Assembly (NCBI GenBank): GCA_963920665.1
Contig: OY987273.1
Span: 9,240,501 to 9,304,500, forward strand
DNA length: 64,000 bases
Source: Straminergon stramineum
Lineage: Eukaryota > Streptophyta > Bryopsida > Hypnales > Calliergonaceae
Reading direction: 5' to 3'
The notes beneath the pieces are model-generated. The model saw only the letters and a program-made list of their open reading frames with translations. It was not told the origin of the DNA and did no database searches. A program made the translations under genes and the position numbers. This document shows, piece after piece, positions 35,488-49,077 of the stretch; the stretch's first letter is position 1, and each line of letters opens with the position of its first letter.

Positions 35488-36890
35488 ATACATTCTCTTT
35501 TCTAGGGTTTAACTTGGAGGATGTTTTCAACAATTGAGGATAGCATTTTCTTTGTCAAATTTTTAATGTTATTGGTAAAATGCTCAGATCCTTCAAATTT
35601 TTCAATAATGTCAAATGTAAACAATTGTTCTTTTGTCTAACTTCTAGAGTCCTTAGTTGTTGAATTTTATTTAATTGAAAAAAATAGACAACCAAGTTCC
35701 AAATCATATTGTTGTCATATAGAATTGATGTTTACTTATACTTTACTAAGCAAGCATTCAACTCACTCACATAATTAATTTAGTTTGAATAAAAAGGGTC
35801 ACTATTTAGTACAATAAATCTAGGATTAAAAAAACATTTTATGTGTTGTATTTTTGTAGGTCGAAATATATAGTAACTGGAGGTTCGTGTATTTTTTTGT
35901 AAGTAAAAATTTGATTCGTATTTTACCACTGCAATTCTAACCTCGCTGAAAGTATTCTTTAAATTTTATTGTACTGAAATTTTCGTTGAAATTATTTAGA
36001 ATTCTATTGAACTAATTATGGAATGATCCACTAATTATAAACTAATGCACAAATTATGGACATTCTCTTTGATTCAACTTGTATTGTTTACATGGGCATA
36101 ATATTCCATTTTTTATTTTATTTTAAATTTAATTTGGCTCAACATGATGATTTAGGTTCATTTTTTTATCAAAACTCTACAATTACAATATGAATTGTAG
36201 ACTATGGATTCATTGACAATTAGTACAATAACTGAAGGATTTAGAGTAAACTACAACTCCATGAAAAGAAATCCCATTGAAGTTAAACTTGTAGACTTCA
36301 AATAATAAAATAGTCTACGAAGTTACAATATAGATATCCATGACATGAAACTCAAGCTAACAGTTTGTGACTCAAGTGTTTAGGGGGGTTTTCACAAAAT
36401 TCTCATGAACATTTAATTAAATTATACGCCCAATTTTATGGATCCACAAAATAGATTGTTTAGTATAACATTGCAACCATTGGGATTGGTATCTTGAAAT
36501 TACATAAACAAATTGTTAACAATTTTGTATTTTGAATCATTTTAAGTGACTTATAAAATTTAAGGAAAAAAAGAATTGCAAAAATATTTGTACTCAACTA
36601 GATCACTCTTCATATAATTTATATTCCCCCCTTGTATAGACATGGGTTACATTCTAGGGGGCTAGTTACTTCAAACGTGGAAAATAATAAAGGGCCCCTA
36701 AAGTTTCATAATTCTACAAAATGGCCTATATTGGGGCACTTTATTTTTACTTATACTACAAATTGTCATGCAATTTTTTTCTTGCTATTTCTTTATAGAG
36801 AAAAGAAGTGAACTCAAACAAGAGTGTTAGGAAAAAAAAATTCAATGAATACATGCAAGGATTGTAGCACTTGGGCTTTTTACTTTGCAT
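35488..36890. other. AT-rich non-coding gap
   Basis: No supported feature. Confidence 0.5.
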
Positions 36891-36894
36891 GAAT

Positions 36895-37078
36895 TTCTTT
36901 TTCATACCCAATTTTTTGTAAGACACTTAGGTTGGTGTGAACTTATTATTCTTTTTCACACCCAATTTTTTTGGTAAGACACTTAGGTTGGTGTGAACTT
37001 ATTATTCTTTTTCACATCCAACTTTTTTTGGTAAGACACTTAGGTTGGTGTGAACTCATTATTCTTTTTCACACCCAA
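36895..37078 (+). repeat. ~60-bp tandem repeat, three copies and a part
   Basis: Units of TTCTTTTTCACACCCAA, T-run, GTAAGACACTTAGGTTGGTG, TGAACTTATTA follow head to tail with few differences; a fourth start is seen at about 37068. Confidence 0.88.
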
Positions 37079-37080
37079 AA

Positions 37081-39040
37081 ATGATGCTTAGACATTGGTT
37101 TATGTATTTAGACTACAAAGTCATTTTCTACAAACGTACTACAATCATTCAAAACATCCATTTCCAAAAATTCAAATAGGGGTTTTAGATCAAATAGGAC
37201 TATATATGATGCACAACAATTTCATAACTTCTGATTACATAGTAATCAGTTATTGCATGATCTATGATTATCATTGATCTTCAAGGTGCCCATCCTTTTC
37301 TTCAAAAATCCCTTTTTCAAAAGAAATAGAAATTCGAAATTGATTATCTACATTTATATCTATATATGTGCAAAGATTTGAATCATTCTATTTTGAATAT
37401 TTTTGGAAAAAAACTAATTCATAGTAACTATATACATTGTTTATTACAATATTACAAACATTTGGGCTTGTGATTTTTGAATTTCATAACTAAATTTTTA
37501 ACAATTTAGTATTTTCAATCATTCTCTAAATATCAATTTTTGATCGTTTATGGAAGAAACATAGTCAAAAACATTAACGGGGTTCCAAATGAATTCTTAA
37601 ACACCTATGCCATTTCTAATAGGGTTTAACCCTTTGACATTGAGGTGGACATTCTAATTCCTATGGATGAATAAAAAACATCTTTTTCTGGAATAGAAAT
37701 GCAACTAATAATTCATCCTTGAAATATTGAGTGAAAATGACATATCTTCAATATTAGTTTGACTTCTAATTCGTGGTTCTGGATCTCTTTACACCAAAGA
37801 TTCAAACGATATGAACATGGATGATGTCCGCAACTACGAGTGCTCTTTGCTATTTTCTTACATTAATGATTCGAACGATTCCAATGGTATTGACATGGAT
37901 CATTATTTTCCACCATTATGAGTCTGTCCCTTAGATGTTAAGAATTAATCAAACTCAATGGGAATATGTACATGTTTATGTGCAATGGGTCCGAATGATT
38001 AGGTTTAAGTAAGTCTACATTGAATAGGGGTATTGAGGGGACCCATACTAATTAATCAGTATTTCACACTATATAAATATCTACCTTTATTGTACATCAA
38101 TAATTATTGAAGTGTCTAGGGGATTGTGAGTGTTTATTTACCCACCCATGGTAAACAACTTCCACAACACGTTCTTTTTGTTTTGTCTTAATTTTATTTA
38201 CTAACGGGTGTATAAGCATTGTCCACTGAGCCTTCCAAGCAATGGACTCTTTTCTAAATCCTAAGTTCAAAGAATTTATTGAAAACAACAAATTCACAAA
38301 GACTAGTCCTAAACAACATAGGACTTTTCTACTAAAATTGTATTAATTGACCTACTTTGAAAATTAATAAAATTTAGATTGTTTAATAACTTACCTCATT
38401 TTGGAAGTTATTTGGCATGTTGTTGTATAGATCATCGAGTTCTCCTTCATTTGCCATTTTTTTGCTTACAGCTTGAAGAGGGAATTTTAATTACAAGTTG
38501 GCGGAATATGGCTTTCGGAGATTTTTTCTATCCCTTCTCACTAATTAAACTTACTTATTCTATTCTACAAGTTGGCTTGGAAGGATATGATTTTTGATAA
38601 GATTTTCACTAATTCAAGGCAACTTTCTAATCTATCCTATTTTCTATGATTCTAATCGATCCTTTAAGATTTTCTTGATTTCTATCTAATTTCTATCTAA
38701 ATTCAAGCTTTTGTACTCCTTCATTCTATCATGCAACTTTGAGTTTGTGACTTCTAATCTTGTTGTGCACTTGCTACAACTTCTAAGAGAGAAAGAGTGG
38801 TGAGATTAGTGTTGGTTGCTATTTTTCTCCAAACTATGATAGTTTTCCTTCTCAACCTATTCCTATGACTAACCTATTTTAATTCTACTTTAAACTTGTT
38901 TGATTTTGATTTTGGTTTTGTACCTCTCTGTTCTCCCTCTCTTCTATTTTCCTAAGATTGAGTCTACCTTCTACCTTAGTTCCTAAAAAAATTAAAAAAA
39001 ATTAAAAAAAAGAACTCACATTTTCTTGAGAGGGGAGGGG
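37081..39040. other. AT-rich non-coding gap
   Basis: No supported gene or RNA. An A-rich stretch with AATTAAAAAAAATT repeats lies at 38987-39011. Confidence 0.5.
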
Positions 39041-39297
39041 ATTAATTCCTCCCCTAGCCCCTGCTGCGGCCTGCGACCTGCAGCTTGCAGGTAGGGCTAC
39101 CAGATAGGGCCCTCCTGGCGGGCTCCAAGTCGGGTCCTCCTAGGCGAGGCCTAAGCCGAGGGCTCCCACTGTTGGCCGGGTTCCCCCCACAGGCCGGGGC
39201 TCCCCTTGCTGGCCGAGGGCTCCCCTTGCACAGGCAGGGCTCCCTTGCCAAGCGGGGCTCTACTTGCGGGAGGGGCTCCCTGGCCTTGGCAAAATGT
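39041..39297. repeat. GC-rich GGGCTCCC-repeat patch
   Basis: A 250-bp island of very high GC content in AT-rich surroundings, with seven or more GGGCTCCC or GGCTCCCCTTGC motifs. It abuts the ATTT array directly. Confidence 0.7.
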
Positions 39298-39300
39298 TTG

Positions 39301-39817
<517 letters not shown>

Positions 39818-40849
39818 CTAGAACTCTTCACCAAGCATGAGTTTAATGTGTATAAAAATTTCACTTCGAGGTCATTGTTCAAAGTATGGTAGCTGAACCA
39901 CCAAGAGTCTCTTCAAATTTTGTTGAAGATAATTACCTCCCACCCTTTCATGACATTATGACTCAATTTATAGTTATGAATCTAGTGGCAATAATTTGCC
40001 GTTGGTGGTAATTGCAAATTCAATGTATGTGAGTTGTATAGACGCCAATTTTATTGGAACTAGTTAACGTTACTACTCCTATGCAGTAATGTGAATTTAT
40101 GATCCTACAGTGAAGCACAGTGAAGTTATGAGACTTCACTCCTAGTTCACTGGATGTTCCAACCCTTGTAGCTTATTTGCTACTTGGCCCTGGCTCTCTA
40201 CCATATCGACTCAATTTGAGCTGTGGTTTTTTTGTGCTGTAACTCACATTACGACTTGCAAGATGGCAGGGTCCCAGCTTCCATCATCTAGCCAGGTGTT
40301 GCGGAAAAAATGAGCGCTTGAATTGTTACTCATTGAAATTTGTTGAAATTTGTTTGTGATTTTTTCCGAGTGAAAACGATAACAAGTGTAATAGGGCTGT
40401 AGACACCTTGCATGCGTATCTTAACATACTAACTGGCTGTTTTGATACATGGGTGCAGGTGAGGCCCTTTACCTCTCGGAGAAGATTGACATGCGTTCAA
40501 CTATTCTCAAATCAAGTCTACATGTTGTATCTACTTGGACTACAACTAGTTCTTTGTTGTAGCTTTCATCAACAATGTTTGAAGTTACAAACTGTGGATT
40601 GCAATTATTGATGCTTGCCTAATTAGAGAATATACTTTTGGAATGCTTGATGTGTACGGGTTATAAGGCATAGCTCCTACCTGAGACCATCTGGTTGTTG
40701 TTCTAGACAACTACACGTATGTACTTTTGCTTGAAAGGATTAAGAAGAAATCAAAGTTTCTTGACTGTTCGAGACTGGCTTAGGAACAAAACTGGTATGA
40801 TTGGAAATGATCGGAATTGTGCCCAGAATTAGGGGTGTTCCTGTAAAAG
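39818..40849. other. Non-coding gap
   Basis: No coding frame or recognised element. Confidence 0.5.
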
Positions 40850-40882
40850 TTTTATTTATTTATTTATTTATTTATTTATTTT
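40850..40882. repeat. Short (TTTA)n array
   Basis: About eight units of the same tetranucleotide as the long array 1 kb upstream. Confidence 0.9.
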
Positions 40883-40906
40883 TCTAGCTTTTAAAAAAAA
40901 ACCTTA

Positions 40907-41031
40907 TATGAAAATTAGTCCCACTACCTTCTATGAAAATTAGCCCCACTACCTTCTATGAAAATTAGCCCCACTACCTTCTATGAAAATTAGCTCCACT
41001 ACCTTCTATGAAAATTAGTCCCACTACCTTC
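40907..41031. repeat. 25-bp minisatellite, five units
   Basis: Five head-to-tail copies of TATGAAAATTAGCCCCACTA plus CCTTC with only C/T differences at two sites. Confidence 0.95.
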
Positions 41032-41039
41032 TTATGGAA

Positions 41040-43036
41040 CTAAAAGATTTGTAAGAAAGAGAATGTGATGAGATCTTGTTTTTGTTTTTTATGCTATTTT
41101 GATGAACTTCCTAACACCCTTGTTTTTGAGGTATTTTTCTATGACTCTAAGTTTTAAAGCTTTGCCGTGGTGGGAAACTTGTGACAACTAATGTAGAATT
41201 TCTAAACTTGGAGGCCAAAGCTCCGCCGTATTCCCCCAAAGCCCACTAAATTTCTATCTAGTTTTAAAAACCAAAGTCAAAGCTTCGCCGTGTTTTGATA
41301 AGCACGAAAATTGACACACAAAGATTTTGACAAAGGAAACTTAAAGGAGGATGAATCAAGAGTGTTAGTACAAAAATTAGTACAAAAATTATAAACATAA
41401 TAAGCTAGAGTTTTTTCCTAAGCGGCATCGCTAGTCATAAGGGAAGGATCCTCTAGAGTTAGTGCACAATACTCAAGTCCTAAACAAGGACTTGAATGAA
41501 CAACAAATATACTAAAGAAAGAGTTAGTACAACCAAAATACTACCAAATTTCAACCAAAATCTTCAAAAACAAGTACAAAGACAACACATAAGACTTGAA
41601 GGGACCCCAATGTCCTTCAAGGCTTACAAAATAGCAACAAAAGGAGCTTGAAATGCTCCAAAAACACCACGTTTACAACTTTGGCTCAAAAATGCCAAAA
41701 ATCCACAATTAATGGACCAACGTGTTTACAAAGCCAAAATAATGGCTAGAAGGGGTGATTTGAGAGAAGAATGAGTGCCCTTATATACTCTTTCAAGGGC
41801 ACCTACCTCCTCTCATTTCAACATGGTAATCTTATCAATTGAGATTTTCACCCTAATTTACCAATTTTGACTTTCTACCCTGGTCCATTTTCTAACTTTT
41901 GGAGATTAACTCCAAATCACAAACGGATTGCGCCATTGGCTTCAGAAGGCCATTTTTAGTCTAAGGAAACCCCCTACCCCTTTTTATAACTTCAAAATTT
42001 CGACGAAACCTAACGCCTACTTAACACCAAAAAGGGTTAAAAACCCAACTTTTGGAGTTTGACTTTGTTGAAAAAAGTAACTAGCCTAGGCTCTTAAGTA
42101 GGTGTGGGGGAGTAAGAAAAGACCTATCTTTGACCCCATTCCACTTTTGTATGCTCCCGATCCACTAGTCAACTCTACCGTAATCTTTAAATTTTGTCAA
42201 TTGTTGAGGAATCTTGCAAGTTCGGGTTCTTCTAACTATCGGAATGTGTTGAAACTTGTTGGAGCGTCTTATTAACATAAAATAAGCTATCCTAATTTTT
42301 AGTGAGATTTTACCACCACTTGGAGAATTTTTAGGAATTTCTCATCGTAGGTTTGGGTAGTTGACCGTCCGAAAAGGCATCTTCTAACTATCAGAAAATT
42401 CCGAAACTTTTTGTGGAACCTCCCATGGAATTACAAAACACATGTGTAGTCTCATATTTTTACTCTACACATCGGCCTAGGGGAACAAAATCCACCCCGT
42501 TATTTAATTATCGATGGCTAGGGAATCTTCCACACCGGTGGGAATCTTGGCAAACCAATTTCGCCGTTGTTTCTCAGGCATGGTTTTAAACCTAAGTCAC
42601 CTTCTTTGGACCAAAGATTCCTCCACGGTCCCATCTTGGTATTTTTAACATCTGCAAGCCAATAATTGGGGTTCCGCTATTTCGTCAATGAAATGGGGAA
42701 ACTGGAACCTATCTCTGGGAACTGACCTATGTGCCTCACCAAGGTTCCTTCAACCAATATTAGCCAAGCGATGTCTTTTCTATGTGGGATTTTGAGCCTA
42801 GTATGCTTATAACTCGTAATTACCACGATTAGTTAGGTTCTAATCTATTTACAAGTAAAATTTGAATCTAATTAGTAAAAACTCTCAAAATATGACCAAA
42901 TACTATATTGGCATGTAACACACCTATTTTGGTTTTACACTCTTTTTGGGGTTTTTTGTACTATTTTCCACACTTATTTTCACAAAAAAATTAAAATAAG
43001 ATAAGTGAGTCCCTAGTGACGAAATAGGGGCTCACA
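41040..43036 (-). mobile_element. LTR-like element, inverted relative of 23466-25500
   Basis: On the minus strand it starts TGTGAGCCCCTATTTCGTC at 43036 and aligns with the first 2 kb of the insertion at 23466. Shared parts include the AAAGAGTGTA start region, the conserved GAGTATATAA TATA box (41790-41781), the AACTTTTGGAG motif and the three ~61-bp spaced GGCGAAGCTTTG motifs (41279, 41216, 41156). The left end in plus coordinates is not defined. No ORF. Confidence 0.65.
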
Positions 43037-44400
43037 GGGATGTACATCATGTTTCAAACATCTACAGTTTTCCACAATCAGTGCCTTTAATTTTTTAGTC
43101 CTCTTAATACCCCTATTCAGTGTACAAGATTAAAGAACTAGACCTTAGCTTTGGATCCCAAGCTATTGCTTTGGTATAGTCCAACCCTGATTTGCCGGCT
43201 TGGTGGAAATTGGAGGGTTGGTAGAGAATGGAGGCTTAGTAGTTTGGTTTGACGCGGCTTTGGGAGGTCGTCTTTCTTCCTATGCTATGCTAGCATCTCT
43301 GCGTTGATGTTTCTTCCAGTATATATAGTGTGAGTGATTGTGTTGTGAGTGTGAGCAATTGTTAGTGTCAAGGAGTGTGAGTTGTATTATTACATGTGAG
43401 TGTGCGCGATTGTTCTTTGCTTCTCTATGTCCAGATTTCTTCATCTGTGAATTTAGTGTGAGCAATTATGTTGTGAGTGTGAGCGCCAATGATTGTGATT
43501 GTGAAAAAGTATGAGCAATTGTGAGTGTCAGGGAGTGTGAGTTATGTTTCTACATGTGAGGGTAAGCGATTGTGAGTCCGTTTCAATGTTGCAGATTGAG
43601 GAGGAGATTTTGGAAGTTCTGCCTCCCCGTCTCTAGCATATTATGTAGCTGTGAATGTGATTGGAGCTAAGGAGCTGTGTTTTGAAAATTGTGGAGCTAT
43701 GGGTTCAAAATTTGTAGAGTTGTAGTATACTTCTACATTGGAGGTTCAACATTCCAAGGTTCATGTTTCTTGCAATTTTGTATTCCTTATTTACATGATT
43801 CATTGTTAGTTCTCTTATTTGGTAGGGTTTAGGTTAGTTTTATCTCATTATTGTAAAAAATTGCATGATGGCTATCTTGAATAAGGTAGCTTATGCTCTG
43901 CAAATATAAGTGGTTTGGATTTGAATTTGGTAGTATTAGCAAAATGTGACACTTTCTCTTGTTGTAGTGACTTCTTTTGCACTTTTGTACTATATGGTTT
44001 AGGGTTCTACTGTTGTAGTATGTATTGCTGATTTTGAAAATTCTGACTACTCACTTCTTTTACCCACTTATGAGAAGGGTTTTTAAATTCAAAGTAAGTG
44101 AATCGTGTGATTCATCGACCTACAGTAGGTGTAGTTTGCATACTTTTGCTATCATTTGTGAGGCACATTGAATTTGTTTTCCTATGTTTGTAGGTTTTTG
44201 AGGCATTGGTGACAATTTCACAACTTCATTAGAGAAGATTGTAACCGGAATTTGTAAACTTGAAGATCCAGGTATACAATTCTCCTAAACATGGTTTAGG
44301 ATTTACGCTTTAAAACTAGGGTTTATGCTTTCAAATTAAGGTTTTTGCAATTCAACTTTGGGATTTAAAGTATTTTCGAGTGTCCTTGAGCAAAGGATAT
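43037..44400. other. Non-coding gap with a GTGAG-rich repeat
   Basis: A region of GTGTGAGCAATTGTGAGTGT-type repeats (two related ~120-bp blocks, about 43325-43445 and 43455-43580) precedes unremarkable DNA. No coding frame is supported. Confidence 0.5.
43325..43580. repeat. GTGAG-rich duplicated block
   Basis: Two ~120-bp related blocks, each with TGAGCAATTGT.AGTGTCA, GGAGTGTGAGTT and TACATGTGAG followed by GCGATTGT. Confidence 0.7.
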
Positions 44401-44421
44401 TTATCGTTGACCTGAGGATAA
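44401..44421 (+). repeat. 21-bp palindrome family, site a
   Basis: TTATC, core GTTGACCTGAG, GATAA. See site b for the family description. Confidence 0.65.
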
Positions 44422-44539
44422 AGCAAAAACAACATCTTAATCATGGACCTCAAAAATCTTAAAGACTATTTTTGATTGAAGAAAACAACAAATTCTATCA
44501 AAAGTATAAAGCATTCTAGATAAGGCAGACCAACTCTAG

Positions 44540-44560
44540 TTATCATCGACTTGATGATAA
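44540..44560 (+). repeat. 21-bp palindrome family, site b (best match)
   Basis: Arms TTATCATC and GATGATAA around GACTT: eight perfect pairs. Eight sites of this form lie between 44401 and 59385, all with GACT (or GACC/GATT) on the plus strand. The arms differ from site to site but stay largely complementary. Confidence 0.75.
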
Positions 44561-44775
44561 GTACAACCCGTCCAAAATAACAAAACATGACATTTGTTGA
44601 AGAGTAATTGACATATATGAACATTTCTCCCCCAAATATCATCTCTTTAGAAACAAAAGAACTACACTAAAATACACTCAATAAAAATTACATTTAAGTT
44701 CATCACATGTATAAAAGAAAACCTATTAGTTTAAGAAACTTGTTACAATGAAATAAATAAAAAATGCCTCAAATA

Positions 44776-44796
44776 TTATCCTTGATTCCATGATAA
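44776..44796 (+). repeat. 21-bp palindrome family, site c
   Basis: TTATC, core CTTGATTCCAT, GATAA. Confidence 0.55.
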
Positions 44797-44860
44797 ATAT
44801 TTGTCTAATATATAGTTATTCTTATTTAAATCTAAAGTTTGAGCATATATGAAATTCGTA

Positions 44861-44881
44861 TTATAATCGACTCAACTATAA
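44861..44881 (+). repeat. 21-bp palindrome family, site d
   Basis: TTATA, core ATCGACTCAAC, TATAA; the arm change C to A is matched by G to T on the other side. Confidence 0.65.
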
Positions 44882-45005
44882 CAAAATATGCAGACCAATA
44901 GAACAATATGTAGATCTTTAATCTATGAGACAACCAATCTAGATTCCACATGGACTAATACTGTTTGTTAGGGACGTTAAAATACCAAATTAATTTCTTT
45001 CATAG

Positions 45006-45040
45006 CATTATTGTATCATCGACTCAACGATACAATAATG
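45006..45040 (+). repeat. 21-bp palindrome family, site e, with 12-bp arms
   Basis: CATTATTGTATC and GATACAATAATG pair perfectly over 12 bases around ATCGACTCAAC. The T to G change at the arm start is matched by A to C. Confidence 0.8.
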
Positions 45041-45191
45041 CAGATCCATTAAATTATTTTTAGTTTAGTTATCTTGACAATAATGCTAGATCAGATACTT
45101 GTACCTAATAAAGTTCGCATATCAAAATCTTCTCAACTCCCATAGATAAGAATTTTATTTAATATAAATTAAATTTGACCAAAACACAAGA

Positions 45192-45845
45192 TTGGAAATG
45201 GTAGACAACTATGACTATTCTTTGACTCAACATCATGTCCAACTGTTCATCAATCCCTTAAGTGATAAACCATTCATCAGTGAGATGGAGGACACATACA
45301 AAATACTCTGGGAATTCAAAGAGCACATACACACTTGGAGTTTTAGCGTAAATTGCTGGAATTTTTTTGTTTATCTGTGTTATCGTATACATGGAAAGCC
45401 AAACTATTTGCCCTAGAATGTTAAAGAAAAAGTCATGCTAATCAAGGAACATCAAGGAAATTATGTCCTTATCATTTTGCGAGAAGTCGATGACTGTAGG
45501 AAAAACAAGGACCATTGTCACTCCATTGTGATAAATGTGAATTCCTATCATGGGAAATTCGACTTGGAGAACCTCATGACCTTCTTGGAGGGGTCGTAGA
45601 TGGAGTACCTAAATGAAGAGTTTGAAAAAAACAGGTATATTCTATGGAAGAACATGGCAAAGTCCAATGCATGGAGATTGCGTCTCATTTTTCAAACGCT
45701 TGATCGGTTTGCAATAGAAAACATCGAGCAGGAACCTACGATAGGTTGTAACATCAGTCAAGGAAGAAGAGATGAATCGAATTTTTTTCTGAGACAAACA
45801 TTTGCGCCTATTGGATCTAGGAGTAGAGGAACCAGACTTTGTTAA
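45192..45845 (+). pseudogene. Methyltransferase-like gene, 5' exon(s), decayed
   Basis: One frame from ATG 45192 to TAA 45843-45845 with TAG at 45414 and 45597. Readable parts are DYSLTQHHVQLF, VKEKVMLIKEHQGNYVLIIL, HSIVINVNSYHGKFDLENLM and NAWRLRLIFQTLDRFAIE. The family of this N-terminal part is not recognised. It lies on the same strand and upstream of the blocks at 46101, 46862, 49078 and 56552, and shares their decay, so it is probably part of the same gene. Confidence 0.4.
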
Positions 45846-46100
45846 TCAAGATTAGAATCAAAATGGGAAGACGCAGCCTTATCAGGAGGAATTGAATCAA
45901 GTAGAAAGAAGAAGAAGAGTCTTCCAAGTGGAACTAGGGTTCTAGGTAATTCTAGATCCGTGTTAACAACAGTCTCAACACGTCCTCTGTCTTCAATGGA
46001 ACCATAAAAAGATTACGAGAGGTTTGCCATCATATAGAAGAACTTCTAGGCCCACCACAAGCCATGCTTCTTGCTAGGATCGAAGACGGTATCTGTTGAC

Positions 46101-46610
46101 ATGAAGCACTACATCATTATGAGTGATTAGTACATCATTTGCACTTTGCAAAGAGATATTGTTGAGGTTGTAAAAAAACAATTGATCCAGTTTATTGACA
46201 TTAAGCAACGGCAGAAAGTGTGCCTCATGCTCATGGACAAAAATCGGCAACTTCTGAAAAAGAAGCCAGAAAAGTGGGAAGAAATATAACATGGCCAATT
46301 CATGATCATAAATGGCCAGTATAGTATAACTGCCTTAAAGGAGCTTTAGAAGGCAGGTTGCAGAGAGGCCCATAGAGTAGAACTTCAAAGGTGGGATGCG
46401 TACATTGTTTGGTCACTAGATCATAATAAATTGAGGAACATTTCGAAATTCTACAACTACACTAATCACTTGGACCATGCCCAACTGACTTGGGGAAACC
46501 AAATCATTAGTTGCCTAAACATGTGGCTAGCTTACAAACATCCAATGGACGATTAATCAAAAGATGCGATAAGAAATAACAAATTCATTGTCAATGTAAC
46601 AAATTATAAG
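46101..46610 (+). pseudogene. Methyltransferase-like gene, second coding block
   Basis: A single frame from about 46101 with TAG 46128-46130, TAA at about 46287, TAG at about 46347 and TAA at about 46554. It reads YIICTLQRDIVEVVKKQLIQ, KVCLMLMDKNRQLLKKKPEK, EAHRVELQRWDAYIVWSLDH and NKLRNISKFYNYTNHLDHAQ, and ends NYK at a possible donor GTACCA (46611). There is no recognised domain; it is rich in basic and aromatic residues. Confidence 0.4.
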
Positions 46611-46771
46611 GTACCAATCAATGTAGCTATCAATTGTCGCAAATTAGATGTTCTTCATTTTTTACATCATTTCATTTTTGTTATGAGTTGGTCCTTCAAA
46701 ATAATTTTTGAATTAGATGTATAGCCAATCCTTTTCTAGGTACATTATGTGAATTGAAAGACAAACTTATG

Positions 46772-46792
46772 ATATCCTTGACTTGAAGATAC
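46772..46792 (+). repeat. 21-bp palindrome family, site g
   Basis: ATATC, core CTTGACTTGAA, GATAC. It lies in the presumed intron between 46611 and about 46862. Confidence 0.6.
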
Positions 46793-46861
46793 TGTGCATA
46801 GAAATACAATATCTATATATACTTTATAATTTTCTTTGTTGGCATCTTCCAAAAATTTATG

Positions 46862-47800
46862 GATGTAGTTATTGAGCGGTTCCAGAATATTAACCTAGAA
46901 GATGGAGCTTTGATTGGTGGAATTATAGATTTGAAGAATGAAATTTAGATAATAACATTGTCGGATGAGCTATGGACGCACTAGAATACGTTCTTAACCA
47001 AACATGTTGCATGCGAGTTGATTGACCTAGTCTCCTTGGCTTAGTTCAATGATATTAAAGGTTTCAAGGTAAAGACAATGTCACTGAAAAGAGAATTTTT
47101 CAAACATTGTGGTCATTTTATAGACAACGATTTTGGGACCTTTGCACAACACTTGTTGGGTGAAACGCCCAGACGACAAGTTGTTTATCCAAAAGTCTTT
47201 GTCTCCAAAACAAAGATTCTTGTTCCAGACAATCTCTCACATGGAAATTGGGTGGAGGAGGAAGTAGAAGAAAATTGTTCTTCAAGATCTGATGGCTATA
47301 AGTCTGCCCTGAAGCTTACGAACAATGGTGAGGATGTTGTTGATGGGACATGAAAGTCTTGGAAGGTGAGACATAGGTTTACATCAACAACATGGGATTT
47401 TCTAATCTCACATTCGAAGGCCAAATACTTCAAGAGGTGTCTTAGGAATGATGTATGGCTGAAGCGTGTAAAGGATTTGGAGAAACAATTTTCGGAGGTA
47501 CTTCACATGTTTACAAGATTCATGAAGTTGAAGTACCAACTTCCAGAACAAGTTGACAGTGTTCAAGTCAAAGGGCTTGATATGTCCTCAAAGGTACTAG
47601 TGACTAGTACCAATTATCAATACAATAGTCAAGAGGTGAATCTTACAGTGTTAGATGCTCGGGAGGTCTATAGAACAACCCTGATTGAAAATGTAATCGC
47701 CTTTGACCTTGTCCTTGATTTTTTCCTTTAGAAATTGAGTCCAAAAATGATTGAGTCAAATGTTTGGCTCTTCATTTTGGAGGACAAGGAAGATGTCAAA
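46862..47800 (+). pseudogene. Methyltransferase-like gene, central block (motif IV-like region)
   Basis: One frame with stops at about 46946, 46982, 47042, 47351 and 47729. It reads VIERFQNINLEDGALIGGII, HVACELIDLVSLA, GHFIDNDFGTFAQHLLGE, VFVSKTKILVPDNLSHGNWV, WLKRVKDLEKQFSEVLHMFT and EVNLTVLDAREVYR, followed by IENVIAFDLVLDFFL then KLSPKMIESNVWLFIL. In beta-class DNA methyltransferases a DLVLADPPY(G)LS motif sits just here, before a GTS...V.L. region; here FDLVLDFFL…KLS could be its decayed form. The frame stops at 47800 because a solo LTR sits in the exon; it continues at 49078. Confidence 0.5.
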
Positions 47801-49077
47801 TGTTGCGCCCTTTAGTGACATTTACCACCTTAAGTTCACCTTCTAGTGCTTTCCCAAGCACTTAACCCTTTAGTGACACCAAGGGTCACGGTCTTTTAAC
47901 ATTGCACATGGCACGCATCCACAACGTTAGGTTCCAACTCAAGTGACAGGGTTCCCCATTCCTCCATGACTCCCAACACTTAATTCCCACAAAAAACTGG
48001 GCTTGTCATTTGATGGCATAGGGCGGAACTTCTATTGATGTCCAAGTACTCGTGGAGGCACTACTTCCTACTAGTGCTAACCACCCTTGAATGGGATCCA
48101 ACTCCCTACTAGGCCCAATCCAACTCATCTTGGGACTCACTAATCAGGACTCACCAAATGGGACTCCCACCATGGCCTAGTGTGGAGTAGAACACCACCC
48201 AACCGGTATCAAAGAGTGCACAAGTATTCCATAGTAATACACGAGTGGTGGTGGGGCTCCAACACTAATCTCACCATTTAGAGCCACTTAGGCTTACCAT
48301 AGCACCATCCAAGAGTGAGGAGGGAGACCACCCCTCCTCATAGTACTTTTTGCAAGATTCGGCAGTTCCTTGATACTAGAAGTCACCGGGAACCCCCAAG
48401 ATGCTCCCCATCTTGGAAGACCATCCAATTCCAAGTAGTTTTCTCAAAATCGATCCCCCAAAGACTCCTAATCTTCCCATCGCAATAACTTTTAGCTCAA
48501 AGCTCCAAATCCCAAGTGCAAGCCTATTTTTGTGATCTACATTTTTTGTAGATCATAGTGGACTTTTACTTTCCCTAATACAACAAGTATTGAGGAGGTT
48601 ATGGCCCTCCAAAGGTAAAAGTCCCATAGGAGGTGTAATTCTCCAGGATGCCCATAACTTTTAGCTCACAACTCATCTCCTCCTGAGCCTTAGCATTATA
48701 AAAATCTTGTCTCCTTATCTTTTCGATGATATGTAGCATGCCCTATTTGGCTAAGAGAATACCTCTCAAACCTTGTTTCCCACATCCCCATGCCTCGGGA
48801 CGCAACAAGAACACTACCAACTTTGAGGAGCCATAACTTTTGACTCCCTACTTTGATTCTCACATTATTTAAACCCATGGGTGCATTTTCTCACAAGCTT
48901 TCCATGCATGTGTAACACAACCTCTAATTCATCTGGTACAGAGCGTTGTAGCATTCTGATCGCTTAAGGCTCCTAGTCTCTTTTACCTCATCTCTTGCAA
49001 GGCTTGGGGAGTCACCCCCAACGTCCCCCTTACTCACCAAGGTGGCATAGGTATGCCTCTTAATGAGGGTCGTGACA
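47801..49077 (-). mobile_element. Solo LTR in methyltransferase-like exon
   Basis: TGTTGCGCCC…GTCGTGACA, 1277 bp, inverted relative to the LTR at 29914-31230 and clearly related (ends; CAAGGCTTGGGGAGTCACC; GGCGGAACTTC; ACCACCCAACCGGT). The flanks TCAAA (47796-47800) and TTAAA (49078-49082) are a target duplication with one transition. Removing it joins the host frame (ILEDKEDVK then VVIKFGTSKF). Confidence 0.87.

Noticed and set aside
36895..37078. CRISPR-like spaced repeats
   Set aside because: Head-to-tail tandem units with no unique spacers, in a eukaryotic context.
40907..41031. CRISPR-like or regulatory array
   Set aside because: Contiguous 25-bp units without spacers; a plain minisatellite.
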